Source: Blepharisma stoltei
Lineage: Eukaryota; Ciliophora; Heterotrichea; Heterotrichida; Blepharismidae
Reading direction: 5' to 3'
Length of the DNA stretch: 64,000 bases
NCBI GenBank assembly: GCA_914767885.1
Contig: CAJZBQ010000020.1
Location: 558,001-622,000 of the forward strand
Both the position numbers and the translations under genes were made by a program. This document shows, piece by piece, positions 1-11,053 of the stretch. Position 1 is the first letter of the stretch, and each line of letters opens with the position of its first letter. Below the pieces are notes generated by a model. That model worked only from the letters and a program-made list of their open reading frames with translations. It was not told the origin of the DNA and made no database searches.

Positions 1-925
1 CATTTTATTAATGAAATATCTAGAAGAATGGAAAAATCTTCATGGAGATGTTCCAAAGACTTTTGAAGAGAAAGACGATTTCAAAAAGCTGATTAAAAGC
101 CACAGTAGGGATTTTTATGGTGAAGAGAATTTCCGAGAAGCTGTCAATAATGCTTATTTGGCCTATTTAGATGAAGATTTACCTTTCTCTGTGACTGAGA
201 TTTTAAATGACCCAAAATCACTAGATGCCAATTCTGATAGCGATAATTTTTGGAAATGCTCAAAAGCAGTAAAGCAATTTATTGATGAAAGCGGATCACC
301 TCCTGTGATGGGGATTTTTCCTGATATGACAAGTGATACTGATTCGTATATTGCCCTCCAAAGAATCTATCAAAATAAAGCATCAACTGATTTAGAAGTT
401 ATAAAATCAAAGGTATCAGCAATTAAAGGCTCTGATTTAGATCAAGCTGATGTCGATTTTATCACTTTATTTTGCAAGAATTTGCAGATGATTGAAGTAT
501 CACGATTTAAGTCAATTGAAACTGAGTTCAAAGAGTTAAACGTAGGAGAAATAATGAGCGCTATGTATGAGGATCTTCCTGTAGTTGATTGGTACTGGGG
601 AATAAGAGCTTGTGATAAATTTATAGAGGAGAATGGAAGATATCCCGGATCAGAAGAATCAAAAGACAGTGAGGATAAAGCTCAATTATTAAGAATTGCT
701 AATCAACTGATAGCTGAAAGCGGAGTAGAAGGGGTTGAATTTAAACCTGAAATTGCAGGAGAAATTGTGAGATTCGGAGATTGTGAGCTTCACTCAATAG
801 CTGCTATTTTGGGAGGAATTGCGTCTCAAGAAGCAATAAAATTGATAACTCATCAGTATACGCCAATAAACAACACTTATATTTATTCAGCAATCACCTC
901 AAGTTCCCAAGTCATCGAAGTTTAA
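1..925 (+). CDS. NAE1: NEDD8-activating enzyme E1 regulatory subunit, C-terminal part (NAE1/ULA1-like)
   Basis: This is the last ~304 codons of a homologue of NAE1/APPBP1/ULA1, the pseudo-E1 subunit that pairs with UBA3 to activate NEDD8 for cullin neddylation. The frame is open to the window edge, so the Met at position 11 is internal. Family members are about 530 residues; the N-terminal Rossmann half lies outside. Seen: a stretch like human NAE1 from the PKT.EEK.DF region, the FPDMTSD segment, the GRYPG segment, and a C-terminus with LHSIAAILGGIASQEAIK followed by NNTYIY, almost the human ending. The fold and partner are known from the family; the identity is inferred by eye but strongly. 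Stop TAA is at 923-925. Confidence 0.93.
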   Translation, partial: ILLMKYLEEWKNLHGDVPKTFEEKDDFKKLIKSHSRDFYGEENFREAVNNAYLAYLDEDLPFSVTEILNDPKSLDANSDSDNFWKCSKAVKQFIDESGSPPVMGIFPDMTSDTDSYIALQRIYQNKASTDLEVIKSKVSAIKGSDLDQADVDFITLFCKNLQMIEVSRFKSIETEFKELNVGEIMSAMYEDLPVVDWYWGIRACDKFIEENGRYPGSEESKDSEDKAQLLRIANQLIAESGVEGVEFKPEIAGEIVRFGDCELHSIAAILGGIASQEAIKLITHQYTPINNTYIYSAITSSSQVIEV

Positions 926-950
926 ATTAATTTAGAATATTAAAATAATT

Positions 951-1685
951 ATGAGCCAAGCCCAAAGTTCTAGCCAGCAAATTTTAAGCCTAATTTCTAA
1001 GGTAAAACCAAAGTAGCTTAGTGGCTCTCAAGCACCCATTATGGTAGCAGCAATCCTGCAACAAATACACAGGATATTTTTGCAATTATCCCCATCGTAG
1101 CTACCATATAGAGATGTCCCTCAAGTTGTTTCATCTATTTATTCAGCCTCTTTTACCTGCCAACTCCTTGATTTTGTCCAATCTGGCGAAGCATTTGCAT
1201 ATTTTGGACTAAGAATTTTAGATCATATGTGTATGCATTCAGAAATCAGGCAAAAACTCTGTAAAAGTTATTTAGTAAGCTTTGGGCTTGTCAATATTAG
1301 TCTTGGCCTTTTAAGATCTGGAGATTATGACACTATTTTGGCTGCTTTATCACTTCTGACTTCGCTACTCACTGTCAAAGAAATCTCTGAATTTATTGAA
1401 TATAATGGAATCCGCATGATTTCCAAGCTTTTACAGCAAAAAGAAGTGGAGTATATTTACTTTATATTACAGCTAATTGATTTAATATTAAATTCATCAA
1501 GAGAAAACAGGAATCAAATTTTGCATATTGGGCTTGCTGATGCGCTGAAATATAATATTAAAAATAACGCAGAACTACAAAAATGTCCAAGACTGTTTGG
1601 CCAAGCCAAGCGCATAAAAGACGAAATTGAAGTTTTCGAAAGTGTCGTGGCAAATATGAACGCATCTTATTTATTATCTGGGTAA
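951..1685 (+). CDS. Armadillo-like hypothetical protein with two 15-nt introns
   Basis: The coding region starts at ATG 951 (MSQAQSSSQQ) and needs two 15-nt introns: 1002-1016 (gtaaaaccaaagtag) and 1097-1111 (gtagctaccatatag). Removing both gives one open frame to TAA 1685, 234 residues. The C-terminal half is made of helical Leu-rich repeats (LAALSLLTSLLTVKEISEFI, then LQLIDLILNSSRENRNQIL) that resemble ARM/HEAT repeats; no catalytic motif is visible. It lies 26 bp behind the NAE1-like gene on the same strand and ends 1 bp before the convergent cyclase gene. Exact function unknown. The intron calls rest on GT..AG ends, the repeated 15-nt length and frame closure. Confidence 0.7.
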
Positions 1686-1686
1686 T

Positions 1687-4600
1687 TTAAAATTCATAAT
1701 CTTCAAGTTTTAGTGGCCTTGCATAATAAGTGTTCACACATCGGTTTGTTGGTGCGTGGGTAAACATTTTGTTAAAATAAAAATCGAACCTGTCCGACTG
1801 AATATTTTCCAGCAATTTTTTTGACTCTTCAGAGATGTTAATTTTTCCTTGATACCCATTGATTTCTGTAATAAAAGCTATGTCTACGTCAGAGCCATAG
1901 ATATCGTATTTAATCATATTAGTTCCTGTTATCCCTGCAATGACATCGCCTGTGTGAATTCCGATCCTTAAGCTGAAATTAACTCCTTTATCTCTATTTA
2001 TTCTTTTGACGTTTTTTATCATGTCTAGTGCCATATTCATAGTATTTTCGCATTCAACTTCAGGCTTTCTTTTTTTCCCTGGCTCTATTTCAGTAAAGCT
2101 CAAAACAACATAGCTGTCTCCTATCGTATGAATTTTATATACATCATGAATCGTGCACAGGGTATCAAAAGATGAGAATAATTTAGATAAAAGATTGACA
2201 GCTTCTATAGGTTTTCTATTTGAAGACCATTGAGTAAATCCACAAATATCAGCAAAAAGAATTGTCACGTTTGAAAATTTGTCAGTTGTTGTTATCCCAT
2301 CCTCGAGGTTCTTAATCACGCTTGGAGGCATCATTTGATATAGAAGCTTATCAGTATTCTCAATTTCTCTTTGTGCGAGCTTGTTTAAGTTATAGGTTTT
2401 TCTATCATAGTGTTCTTTCATCAAGCTAACTACAGTATTAATCATGATAAAAACAAAAACAAAAAATATTGTTTCTATATATGTAGATGAATGATAGCCT
2501 TTTAAGATTACTGCAGTCCAGCTTATTACATTTGAAATCGAAGCTATTAAAATATGTCCAAACGGCAGCCCGCCTATATAATTTATCACAAGATTTAAGT
2601 ACATGACTTCTAATACCACCACATATATAAAAGTTTCACTTACAAAAGAAACCAAGCTTATACTTGACATACTAGCACAAAGAAAAATCAGCATGAAAAC
2701 CCACGGATATAAATAATTTGTATATATTCTTGCCAGAAATATGGCCAGTATGATCATCATGAACAGGCAGAAACCCCTGACTCCTATAAGGAAATATGTC
2801 CCATATTGATCATCAGCTAATCGATTTCCAATAATAAAAATCACAGTTAGTATTGCATAAATTGCAATGGTCATTCAAAGCCCACACAATAAAGTGAACA
2901 TATCTCTCTCTATTGTCTTCACACGATATTCATACTGTGGTGGCAATTCCTGCAAATTGCATGTTAGCCATTGAACAGGCCCAACCAATAGCATTAACTC
3001 TAATTATAGATCAGGGCTCTTCCTACTTTTATGTCTCCTGAGATGAGTCTTCGCAAAAGACTCACTCAGCTGCTAGAGAGCCTCCCTGTGTATGTCAGCA
3101 TTTCCACCATAGATAACTCTCCGCTTTTGGCCTGATTCTTAAGGCTGTCTCGAAACCTTGGAGTATGCTGGTTTTGGACTTGACTGCTGCTTGAGTGACT
3201 AGAGTTCCAGATAGAGATAAGATCCCTTGCTAGTATCGGTACCAACTTTGCCTTCCTCTCGTCAGCACTAGCATCTCTAAGGGTAAAAAGCCTTTTCCCT
3301 AAATGTTCATCGGGTAGACACAAAGTCTTCATTGCAGATGAGGGAGGCATCCAGAATAAAAATAGACTCTGTTTCCTGCTCGGTTTGGCTTCAGGCCACA
3401 GCAAGGTCCCAAAACCAGAAACAGATCCAGAAGAGGGCGGGTCGGTGACGTCGCCATTTTATTTTTATTAGCATGCCCAACCAATAGCACACTTTTTCGT
3501 CCTCATCCCCAAATGCTGCTTTATCAAGCTTATCAATTTCAAATGAAGATACTGACTTGGTCATTGTTTTTGTAAGAGAAAAATCTGCATCTATAAGCGG
3601 AGCTTTTGAGGTATTCAATTCACTGTCTGAAGGTAAAGGCTGCTGCTGACTGAATTTCGAGTCAGGAATATCGTTAAATGTTGTGAATTTTCGCTGCCTT
3701 GAAGGCCTGATTTTTAAGTCCTTGACAAAGTATGAATTCACATAGCCTTTTCCCTTAATTTCTACTTGGTCTGGAATGAAGTCCCACGATTCATCATGAA
3801 CAAGCTCATATGTAGATGAAGAAATTCGTATCATATCAGGGTTTTCAATTGATGTGCACATTCCAGACGCAATTTTGGTGGTTTCTCCGATTAGAGTAAA
3901 TTGCGGCTTTTGGTCTCCAACAACTCCAGCGATAATATGCCCAGTATTGATTCCGATTTTTATATGAAATTTTACACCAGTTTTTAAATACACTGGCTCC
4001 ATTTTTTTGAGAATATGTTGAGCTAATTCTATAACTCTAACTGGATGGTTTTTTGCCAAGATGGATTTTTCCAGGTTTTCTTCAGCATCCTTTAGTCCTC
4101 CACAAGCCATATACGTTTTATTTACAGTCTCTATTTTGGTTACAGCATGCTTTTGGCACAGTCTGTCACATATTCCAAAAAATTTGTCAAGCAAGTCAAT
4201 AATTTCACTAGGTGTATGTGTTTCACAAATACTATCAAAATCACAAATTTCACAAAATAAGATAGTCACTGAGCTTTGGTCTTCAGAAATGTAGCGGATT
4301 CCTTGCTTAACGCGGTCTCTTACGAATTTCGGAAGAAGATCTCCAAGGACATTTTGGCCTTTTTGGAACTCGAATTCCAGTTTTTTCTTTAAAATGTACT
4401 CAATCCGTATATTTTTTTCAATAGAATATCCTACAAATCCACTTATAATTGCAATTCCAAAAGCCAAAGTAATATAGTTCAGGCCAATAATAACAACGCT
4501 CACCCTTGATATTTTGCCAGAATAATAGACCACAACCCTTATCAGATAAATCACAATATAAATGACATTAAAAAAAATCAGCTTATAAGTGCTCACATAG

Positions 4601-7600
4601 AATATGACAAATGTAAGCAACGGGACAAAAGCAGTGCTCATGGCTCCATCATTGTTTTGGATAATTTCTACGATAGTTTTTATGATCATTGCTGAAATGA
4701 TAATAAGCATCACCACTTTTTCATAGTGTCGTATAAAATGTGAAGAAAATGCGAAAACGACGACTCCTAGTAAGACTACCATGATGATTATTCTTACGCC
4801 CATGATACCGACTTTTTGATCACCTCTTAATAAATCAATTACAGACCATACTAAGACTGCGCCAAAAATTAAGATAAGCATGAGGCGGATAAACTTGATA
4901 ATTCTATCAGTACGAAATCGCTTATAGTGCCTTTCTGCGAATTGATTATTGAACTCCAGGGTCCACTTATTCCAAGAATAGTCATCTTTATCATTTAGCT
5001 GCTCATTATTCATTTTCAGCCCTTTTGCGTTAAAAATGGTATTTATTTTTGAAGAGTATTCCAACGCTCTTGCAGAAATATAGTCCTTACTCCTTTGAGT
5101 GACATAACTTCTTTCAGGGTGGACAAGATTTATTTGAGCGTTCAAAAGAGTTTCATTATTGGAAGGAAATCAAAGAGACTTTATAAATTTGCCTGCGAAA
5201 ATCAAAATAAAGCAAGCAACGCCTATTAAAAATAGGCAGATAATATAGATAGGGGTCATAAAGATTTCAGTAGAAATTCCTATCATCTGAGTAGTTGGGA
5301 ATTTAGAAAAGTCGTAGATAAATATAAATGGGAAAAAAATAAATAAGCTAATGATGGTTATAATGATAAATAGTAAGTTTCAACTTTTCATTTCTAAAAG
5401 AATTGTGGCTGTGGCTGTTTGCACGACGGAATAAAATGCGATTGTGCCGATTATCATGATGTCTTCAGTGTATCCTTTATCTGATATAGTTCCAGTTATC
5501 CCAAACGTCAAGAGAATGTAGATTGTCAATGTTTGGCATATAGCTAAAAACGCTCAGTTAACGAATAATTTTGCGTTGAACATTTTTGAATAAATTCCAT
5601 CTTTATAAAGCTGGGGATATTTCAGTATCAAATTTGAGTCATAATCTTTATGGCCCGAGCTTCCTTTTGGCCTGGGCTAACCGACGTCTCCTGATTCTGG
5701 AGGGTGTTGGTTTTACCAAAATTTGTTGGTAAAACCACTCTCAAGATGGAAAATCCACTCTCTATATCGGAGATTTGCCATCTGGGGAGTTAGTTTTACC
5801 AACAAATTTTGGGTAAATTAGCACCTCTCCTGCTTCAGGAGACATCGGTAGCCAAAGCCAAAAGGAGGCTCGGGTTATATCTAAAACTCCTAGCACCATT
5901 ATTGGGATTGAAGTCAATGCAACGTTATATGACAAAATTAGCCAAGAATCGTATCATGCAGTTCCTGAGTATAGATTTATAAAACTAAAGTAAAATTGAG
6001 GAATCACAAGCAAAAAGTTCTTATAAAAAGAATAAAGAATTACCCTTGTGATTCTTCGGTAGTTTCATCGTCCATGCAAAAATAAAAGTGGAATTAAATA
6101 TCTAAATCTTGCAATGGCATAATCACTCGAGTTTACAGCTTGAAGCCCTTCAACCCCACTAACTCCTATTCCAACATGAGCTTCCTGTATCATTGGCACG
6201 TCATTAGCCCCGTCTCCTATGCTCATAGTGATTGGCTTAAAATCAAAATGATTTTTCACCAGCTTTACAACCTCTGATTTTTGTAGTGGAGAGACTCTGC
6301 AGCAAATGACAGCGCGACATAAAAATGAAAGAGTGCTGAAATATTTCAAACATTTAAGGTCAGATAATATAAACTGTAATGATGTTCCATCTATAACGAG
6401 CCCCAAGTTTATGTTCTTTATTTCTATAGGAAATTCAAAGCCATCATCGATCATATGGCTTACACTTAAGCTTGAAGAAGAATTCATTGAATTCGGCCTG
6501 ATATTATTGAGCCTCACAAAAGCTTTTGGGGGCTCAAATTTTCTTTGAATAATAACGTTTCTCGATAAAGCTTTCCTCAGCATATCTCTTGCAGTTTCTG
6601 TACTCGTTGCATTAATAGTGATAATTGTCATGTCTTTTTTCAGTAATTTGCAAGAATAGCCGATATTAATCGCAGTCTCTTGTTTATCCCCAGTAAGTAC
6701 CCACACTTTAATCCCAGCTTCCATAAGAGTCGCAATGGTCTCTGGCACTCCACTTTGTATTTTGTCTTCTATTGCTGTGACTCCTAGATATTCCATATCA
6801 ACTTCAAATTCTTCAGCCACTTCATCAAGCCTTTTCGTCCTATCCGACATTGCATTTCTAGCTGAATTTCATTTTTTTTCAAAATCTTCAGCTTGCTCTT
6901 TACTTAAAATTTTTCTAGCTAGGACCAAAGTTCTCAGCCCTTCTACAGCAAACTCATATAAATGTCGCTTGACGTCTTCTTTTTCATCATCAGAAAGTTT
7001 TAGTTTCGCAAGCATAATATCATCTGCACCTTTACAATATATAATAGGCGGCTTTGTGGTGTCAGATAAGGGCTCCAATACAATAGACATCCTTTTTCGG
7101 AATGAATTGAACTCATTTATCCCAATTATGCGGAATTCTTCTACAACTCCGTCCGCACTGAAGCTGCAAACTCCAAGCTTGTTGCTGATAAAAGAATATC
7201 CCATTGCATGTGCCGCGATCACGAGGGCTTCTTCATCTGGAGATGAAGCTTGATAGTTTATGCTCCCATCTTCTAGCTCTTCTGATATTACTGTGTGGCA
7301 TAGTGCAATGCATTCTAAAAAATTATGGATCTCATCATGGTAATAGCCTCTTAAATCAGCTAGAAGAATAGGGTCATAAAATTTAAACTTTGGATGAGGA
7401 TTGACACACACATTACCTGAACCTCCTCTTGATTCTTCTTTATAACCATATAATCGACCTTTAATAGCACATCGTTTGAACTCCATTTGGTTTTCAGTTA
7501 AAGTTCCTGTTTTATCAGAAAAAATATACTCGATCTGTCCCAAACTTTCATTTAGATCGCCTGTTTTGGCAATTGCAGGTCTGTCTAAAGGCTCATAGTA

Positions 7601-8701
7601 CATCCTCAAGTCCCATTGAATGTGTTTGGCTTGGATTACTCTCACAATATCCATAGAAACATAAAGGGAAATAGGAACTAAGCTGTTATAAAGGATCAAA
7701 AAAGTTATGATGCCAAGAATTGAGCTATCCTTTGTACTTCCTCCAAAATACTTGACGGTGCTTGTTTCTGTGTAGGCATAGAGCACTGAAATGATTGTAC
7801 TTAGAGCAGCAAATGCAAAAAGCATAGTAAAAACAATTATTAAATATTTATTCACACGCTTTTCAACATTGCTTCGTTTTTGTATTGCAGAATGAGAATT
7901 TATCATAAGCTTTGTATCAACTCCTGTAAAAACTACGATCCCAAATACCCATTTTGTGTTTTTTATTGTGCTTCCTCTCAAAATCACGCTATTTTGGTCA
8001 ATGCTAATTGCCTTTGGAAATTCACTAAGGGTTAAAGACCCTTCATATTTGTAAAGCCTATTGTTTGGGTGCTCACTTTTCAGCACTCCATTATCAAATC
8101 TCTGTATAAGCTGTGTCCAGTTTTGATTTTCTTGCTCCAGCCATGGAGCAGTTTCATGTAAAGCTTCTTTGGGCTTCAAATTATTTTCACCATCAAGGCT
8201 TGAAGTTTCTATATAGCAAACGCCATCAGAGTTGCTTGCAAGTAAAATTACAAAGTCTGCAGGTGCTGGATCTCCATTTTGTAGATATACATAATTCCCA
8301 ACCTCTATGTTCATTCACATTTCTGTATCAAATTTATTTTCTGAGTCTTTTCATATTTTTGTGCTTCGAAAGTTAATCTCTTTGTCACTTTGATGGCGCT
8401 GATAGTCATTATAAGCATCTTTTACTAAAGTAACAAAAATCACAAGTGAAAGAGGCGCAATAGTTGCTCAAGAAGATGTAGGAGATAAATTTAAAGGGAG
8501 AAGTTGGAATATCGATACTATGAGAAATCATATGTTAGCGATCCTATGAAATTGCTCAAAAATATTTTTTGGGACGAGAGATAGTAGAGTATATTTCCCA
8601 GTGCTGATATAATTGTTAGGATAGATATGGTGCTCACTTGGCAAGCCACGGTTTATTTTTATTTCACGGAACTCTTGGGCTTTAAATTTTTTATCTCCCA
8701 T
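1687..8701 (-). CDS. P4-type ATPase / guanylyl cyclase fusion protein (ciliate GC type)
   Basis: ATG at 8701 opens a P4-ATPase (flippase-type) module: [20 protein letters not shown], actuator DGENNLK, phosphorylation loop [32 protein letters not shown], then a C-terminal membrane bundle. It runs on into a second membrane block and two class III cyclase domains separated by further helices. This is the architecture known from Paramecium, Tetrahymena and apicomplexan guanylyl cyclases. Domain C1 (about 4300-3760) keeps the guanine-type Glu in KIET but lacks the second metal Asp; C2 (about 2270-1800) keeps both metal Asps (FADICGF, GDSY). Many TGA codons read as Trp, for example 2875-2877. Removing IESs 5649-5877 and 2989-3468 gives one frame, about 2101 residues. 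Expected role: membrane cGMP synthesis, for ciliary or secretory signalling. Confidence 0.9.
2989..3468 (+). mobile_element. Retroposon-like insert in the cyclase gene, flanked by a 15-bp direct repeat
   Basis: The cyclase frame is interrupted by ~480 bp of relatively GC-rich DNA. The same 15 bp (gcccaaccaatagca) occur at 2979-2993 and 3475-3489, which reads as a target-site duplication. The right end reads gacgtcgccattttattttt, shared with other copies in this window. Cutting at TA 2989 and TA 3469 removes 480 nt and keeps the cyclase frame, leaving part of the duplication as a short repeat in the protein (CYWLG then LLVG). Cutting copy-to-copy inside the duplication would remove 496 nt and break the frame. 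Confidence 0.7.
5649..5877. mobile_element. Palindromic foldback IES in the P4-ATPase part
   Basis: About 229 nt whose two halves are imperfect reverse complements: the left half starts tatggcccgagcttccttttg and the right half ends aaaggaggctcgggttata. The centre holds ttttaccaaaatttgttggt. It sits between the codons for GVLD and KDYDS of the P4-ATPase. Removing 5649-5877 with one TA left gives VLDKDYDS in frame, which fits the family. No coding capacity. Confidence 0.85.
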
Positions 8702-8910
8702 TTTGGAATTTTTCTTAGGTTTATCTTTACTGAATAATGTTTAATAACTACTCATTAATTCCTTAATTGCTAAATTTGCTTTTAATTAATATACTTTATA
8801 ATAAAGCACTTTTATGTAAAAGATCAATTTGCAAAACTTTTATAATTTATTTGCTCTTATCTATCTTAATTCTGATTTATTTACTATGGCAAACTAAGTA
8901 AGAAAAATAA

Positions 8911-10023
8911 ATGATTCTCCTAGTTTTTCTATCAAAATTAGCATTTATCAACAGTTTAACGTGCGACACATACCAATGCCAAACATCAAACCAAAAATTT
9001 TATAAAAATCAATGCATTTACTGAGATGAAAAATCAAGTGCTTATTATATCCAGCTCTGTGGCGAAGTAGAGACTCCTTATTGTCCTCCTTCATATTCAC
9101 CTAACAGCACAAACGCCACATGTGCTCAATATCAGCCAGCAAGCTCAGGCATCTATCCAGGTGAAAAATGTATATCAAAAGAAGAATGTCTGCATTCAGC
9201 TCAAGGCTGTGTTGATGGAGTCTGCCGAGGAATTAAAGAGAACGGAAGCTGCACTTCAACCTGGGACTGTGACATAGGTCTTTATTGTAATTCTTCTAGC
9301 ATTTGCACAAAGCAAATATCTGATGGATCAAAAGGATGCAAATCAGAATTTGATTGTCAAAATTGGCTAGGCTGTGATATCGGTGCAGGAAGCCATGCAA
9401 CTGCTGGAACTTGCCGGCCTTATTATAGTATTTTACCACATGAAAATGTAAAATCGTGCAGTGAAGAAAATCTGAATCCTTTATGTTCTTCCACTATGTG
9501 TGGGGTTAGCGAAACAGATGAACAAATTTATTGTACAGACAAGCTATCGTCATCTAATAAGAAGCTTCCAGTGCTTTGTGAGTCAGATTCATCGTGCACA
9601 TCGATTACGGAAGATTTCTTCAAAAAAAGTTTCACAAAAAATTGTACATGTGGAGAAAATTCGTTGGGTGAAGCCTTTTGTAATTTATTTCCCAACGATA
9701 AACCATTCGAAGATTACATTTCTATACATTCAAAGTGATATCACAGTGAAGCTATCAAACAATGCCATACAATGAGAAGAAATGCATGGAATTGCATTAC
9801 TGACTGATGGAGCACAAATGAGGCTACCACCTTAATATATTATCAGCTTAAAGTAGAAAGATGGCCTTATATACAAAAAAATGATATGTGTGTAAGCGCT
9901 ATTTATGAAGTGGAATATAATTTTTGGAAGCAAGCTTATGAGAGAATGATTGATAACGATGACGAAGATGACGATTTAGCTATGAGCTTAATTGCTGCTG
10001 CTAACATCTTTCTATATTTGTAA
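8911..10023 (+). CDS. Secreted cysteine-rich protein with C-terminal hydrophobic tail
   Basis: ATG 8911 to TAA 10023, 370 residues when TGA is Trp (for example 9022-9024; also the TGA run near 9736-9810). It begins with a signal-peptide-like stretch (MILLVFLSKLAFINS) and continues as a Cys-rich ectodomain with spaced pairs (CDTYQCQ, CLHSAQGCVDGVCRG, CTSTWDCDIGLYC). It ends with an acidic run (DNDDEDDDL) and a hydrophobic tail (SLIAAANIFLYL), which may be a GPI-anchor signal or a last membrane segment. Read with TGA as stop, the gene would fall into fragments. It diverges from the cyclase gene across a 209-bp AT-rich spacer. Ligand or function unknown; a surface or secretory-granule protein is inferred. 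Confidence 0.8.
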
Positions 10024-10178
10024 TTAAATACTACTTTGTGTAATTTAGTTTGGTTGATATTTAAGATAATTATAAAACTAAGACAATGTTAACTAAAATT
10101 ATTGAATTGCCTATTTTTTTAAAATTAATATAGAAAATGGCATCGGGCAAGATTAGGAAATAATTCTTTTATATAAAA

Positions 10179-10931
10179 ATGAAAAGAGGAAATAGTCGGC
10201 CTATAAATAATATCCAAAGAGGCAAAGCAGTTGCAAAACCAACAGCCAAAGTGGCATTTCCTAAAAAAGTTACAATGGTGGGCGCTTATGAAAACCTAGC
10301 GAGCCTTATAAATGAATATGAAAATATTAATGATCCTCTAATTGGTTTTTCCCAGCCACAGATATATCAGAAACTATATGATGCAATTATTAAGAGAGAC
10401 CTGGAGCTACTAAGGTCATATATAAATTTCCACAAGGAAGAAATAGTTCAAGCGTTTCTTAAAACTGAGCCTAAATCATTGTTTCATCTTGCAATAAAAT
10501 CAGGGGTTATAGAAATGGTTGAGTCTATACTTAGGCTAAATATTCCAGTAAATATTTTGAATAAAAACTTAAAAACAGCCATGCATAAGGCTTGAAAGAA
10601 TTTAAATATTGTAAAGTTGCTTATACAGCATAATGCTGATATCAATCCGAGAGACAAGAAGGGAAAGGTTCCATTGCACTATGCAATTTTATCTTTAAGC
10701 GGAGACGAACTAGCAGAGCTAGTTGCACTTGGATTTGATTTGCATATAAAAGATAATGATGGAAATATGCCAATTGATTTAATTCAAAATCAAGATTTAA
10801 AGGCATTTTTGCTTAATAAATATTTTTGGCAAAAAAGCAAAGGGTTACTGTTTGTCTCAAAATTCAGGCCAAATTTTTTTGTTGGAACTCTCAATATTAA
10901 TCTCAGAAGGGAAATTCTTGATTATTTATAA
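10179..10931 (+). CDS. Ankyrin-repeat protein
   Basis: ATG 10179 to TAA 10931, 250 residues. An in-frame TGA at 10593-10595 is Trp in the repeat unit ...TAMHKAW KNLNIVKLL. At least three ankyrin-type units are visible: FHLAIKSGVIEMVESILRL, then TAMHKAW..IVKLLIQHNAD, then KGKVPLHYAIL..LAELVALGFD. The N-terminus is basic and low complexity (MKRGNSRPINNIQRGK). No enzymatic domain is joined to it, so it is probably a protein-binding scaffold. Partner unknown. Confidence 0.82.
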
Positions 10932-11053
10932 AATAATCCAAATTCCTTTATATGTTCTTATAAAAATTTTTTGGTTTCTTCATTGCTCAAAATATTATCT
11001 ATGAAATTAATATATACCCAAATAATTCTTTTGATTATTAATTAAATTTATTC

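Noticed and set aside
3066-3404. 112-codon open frame inside the cyclase insert
   Set aside because: Lies wholly in the retroposon-like insert, resembles no protein, and the insert is removed in frame.
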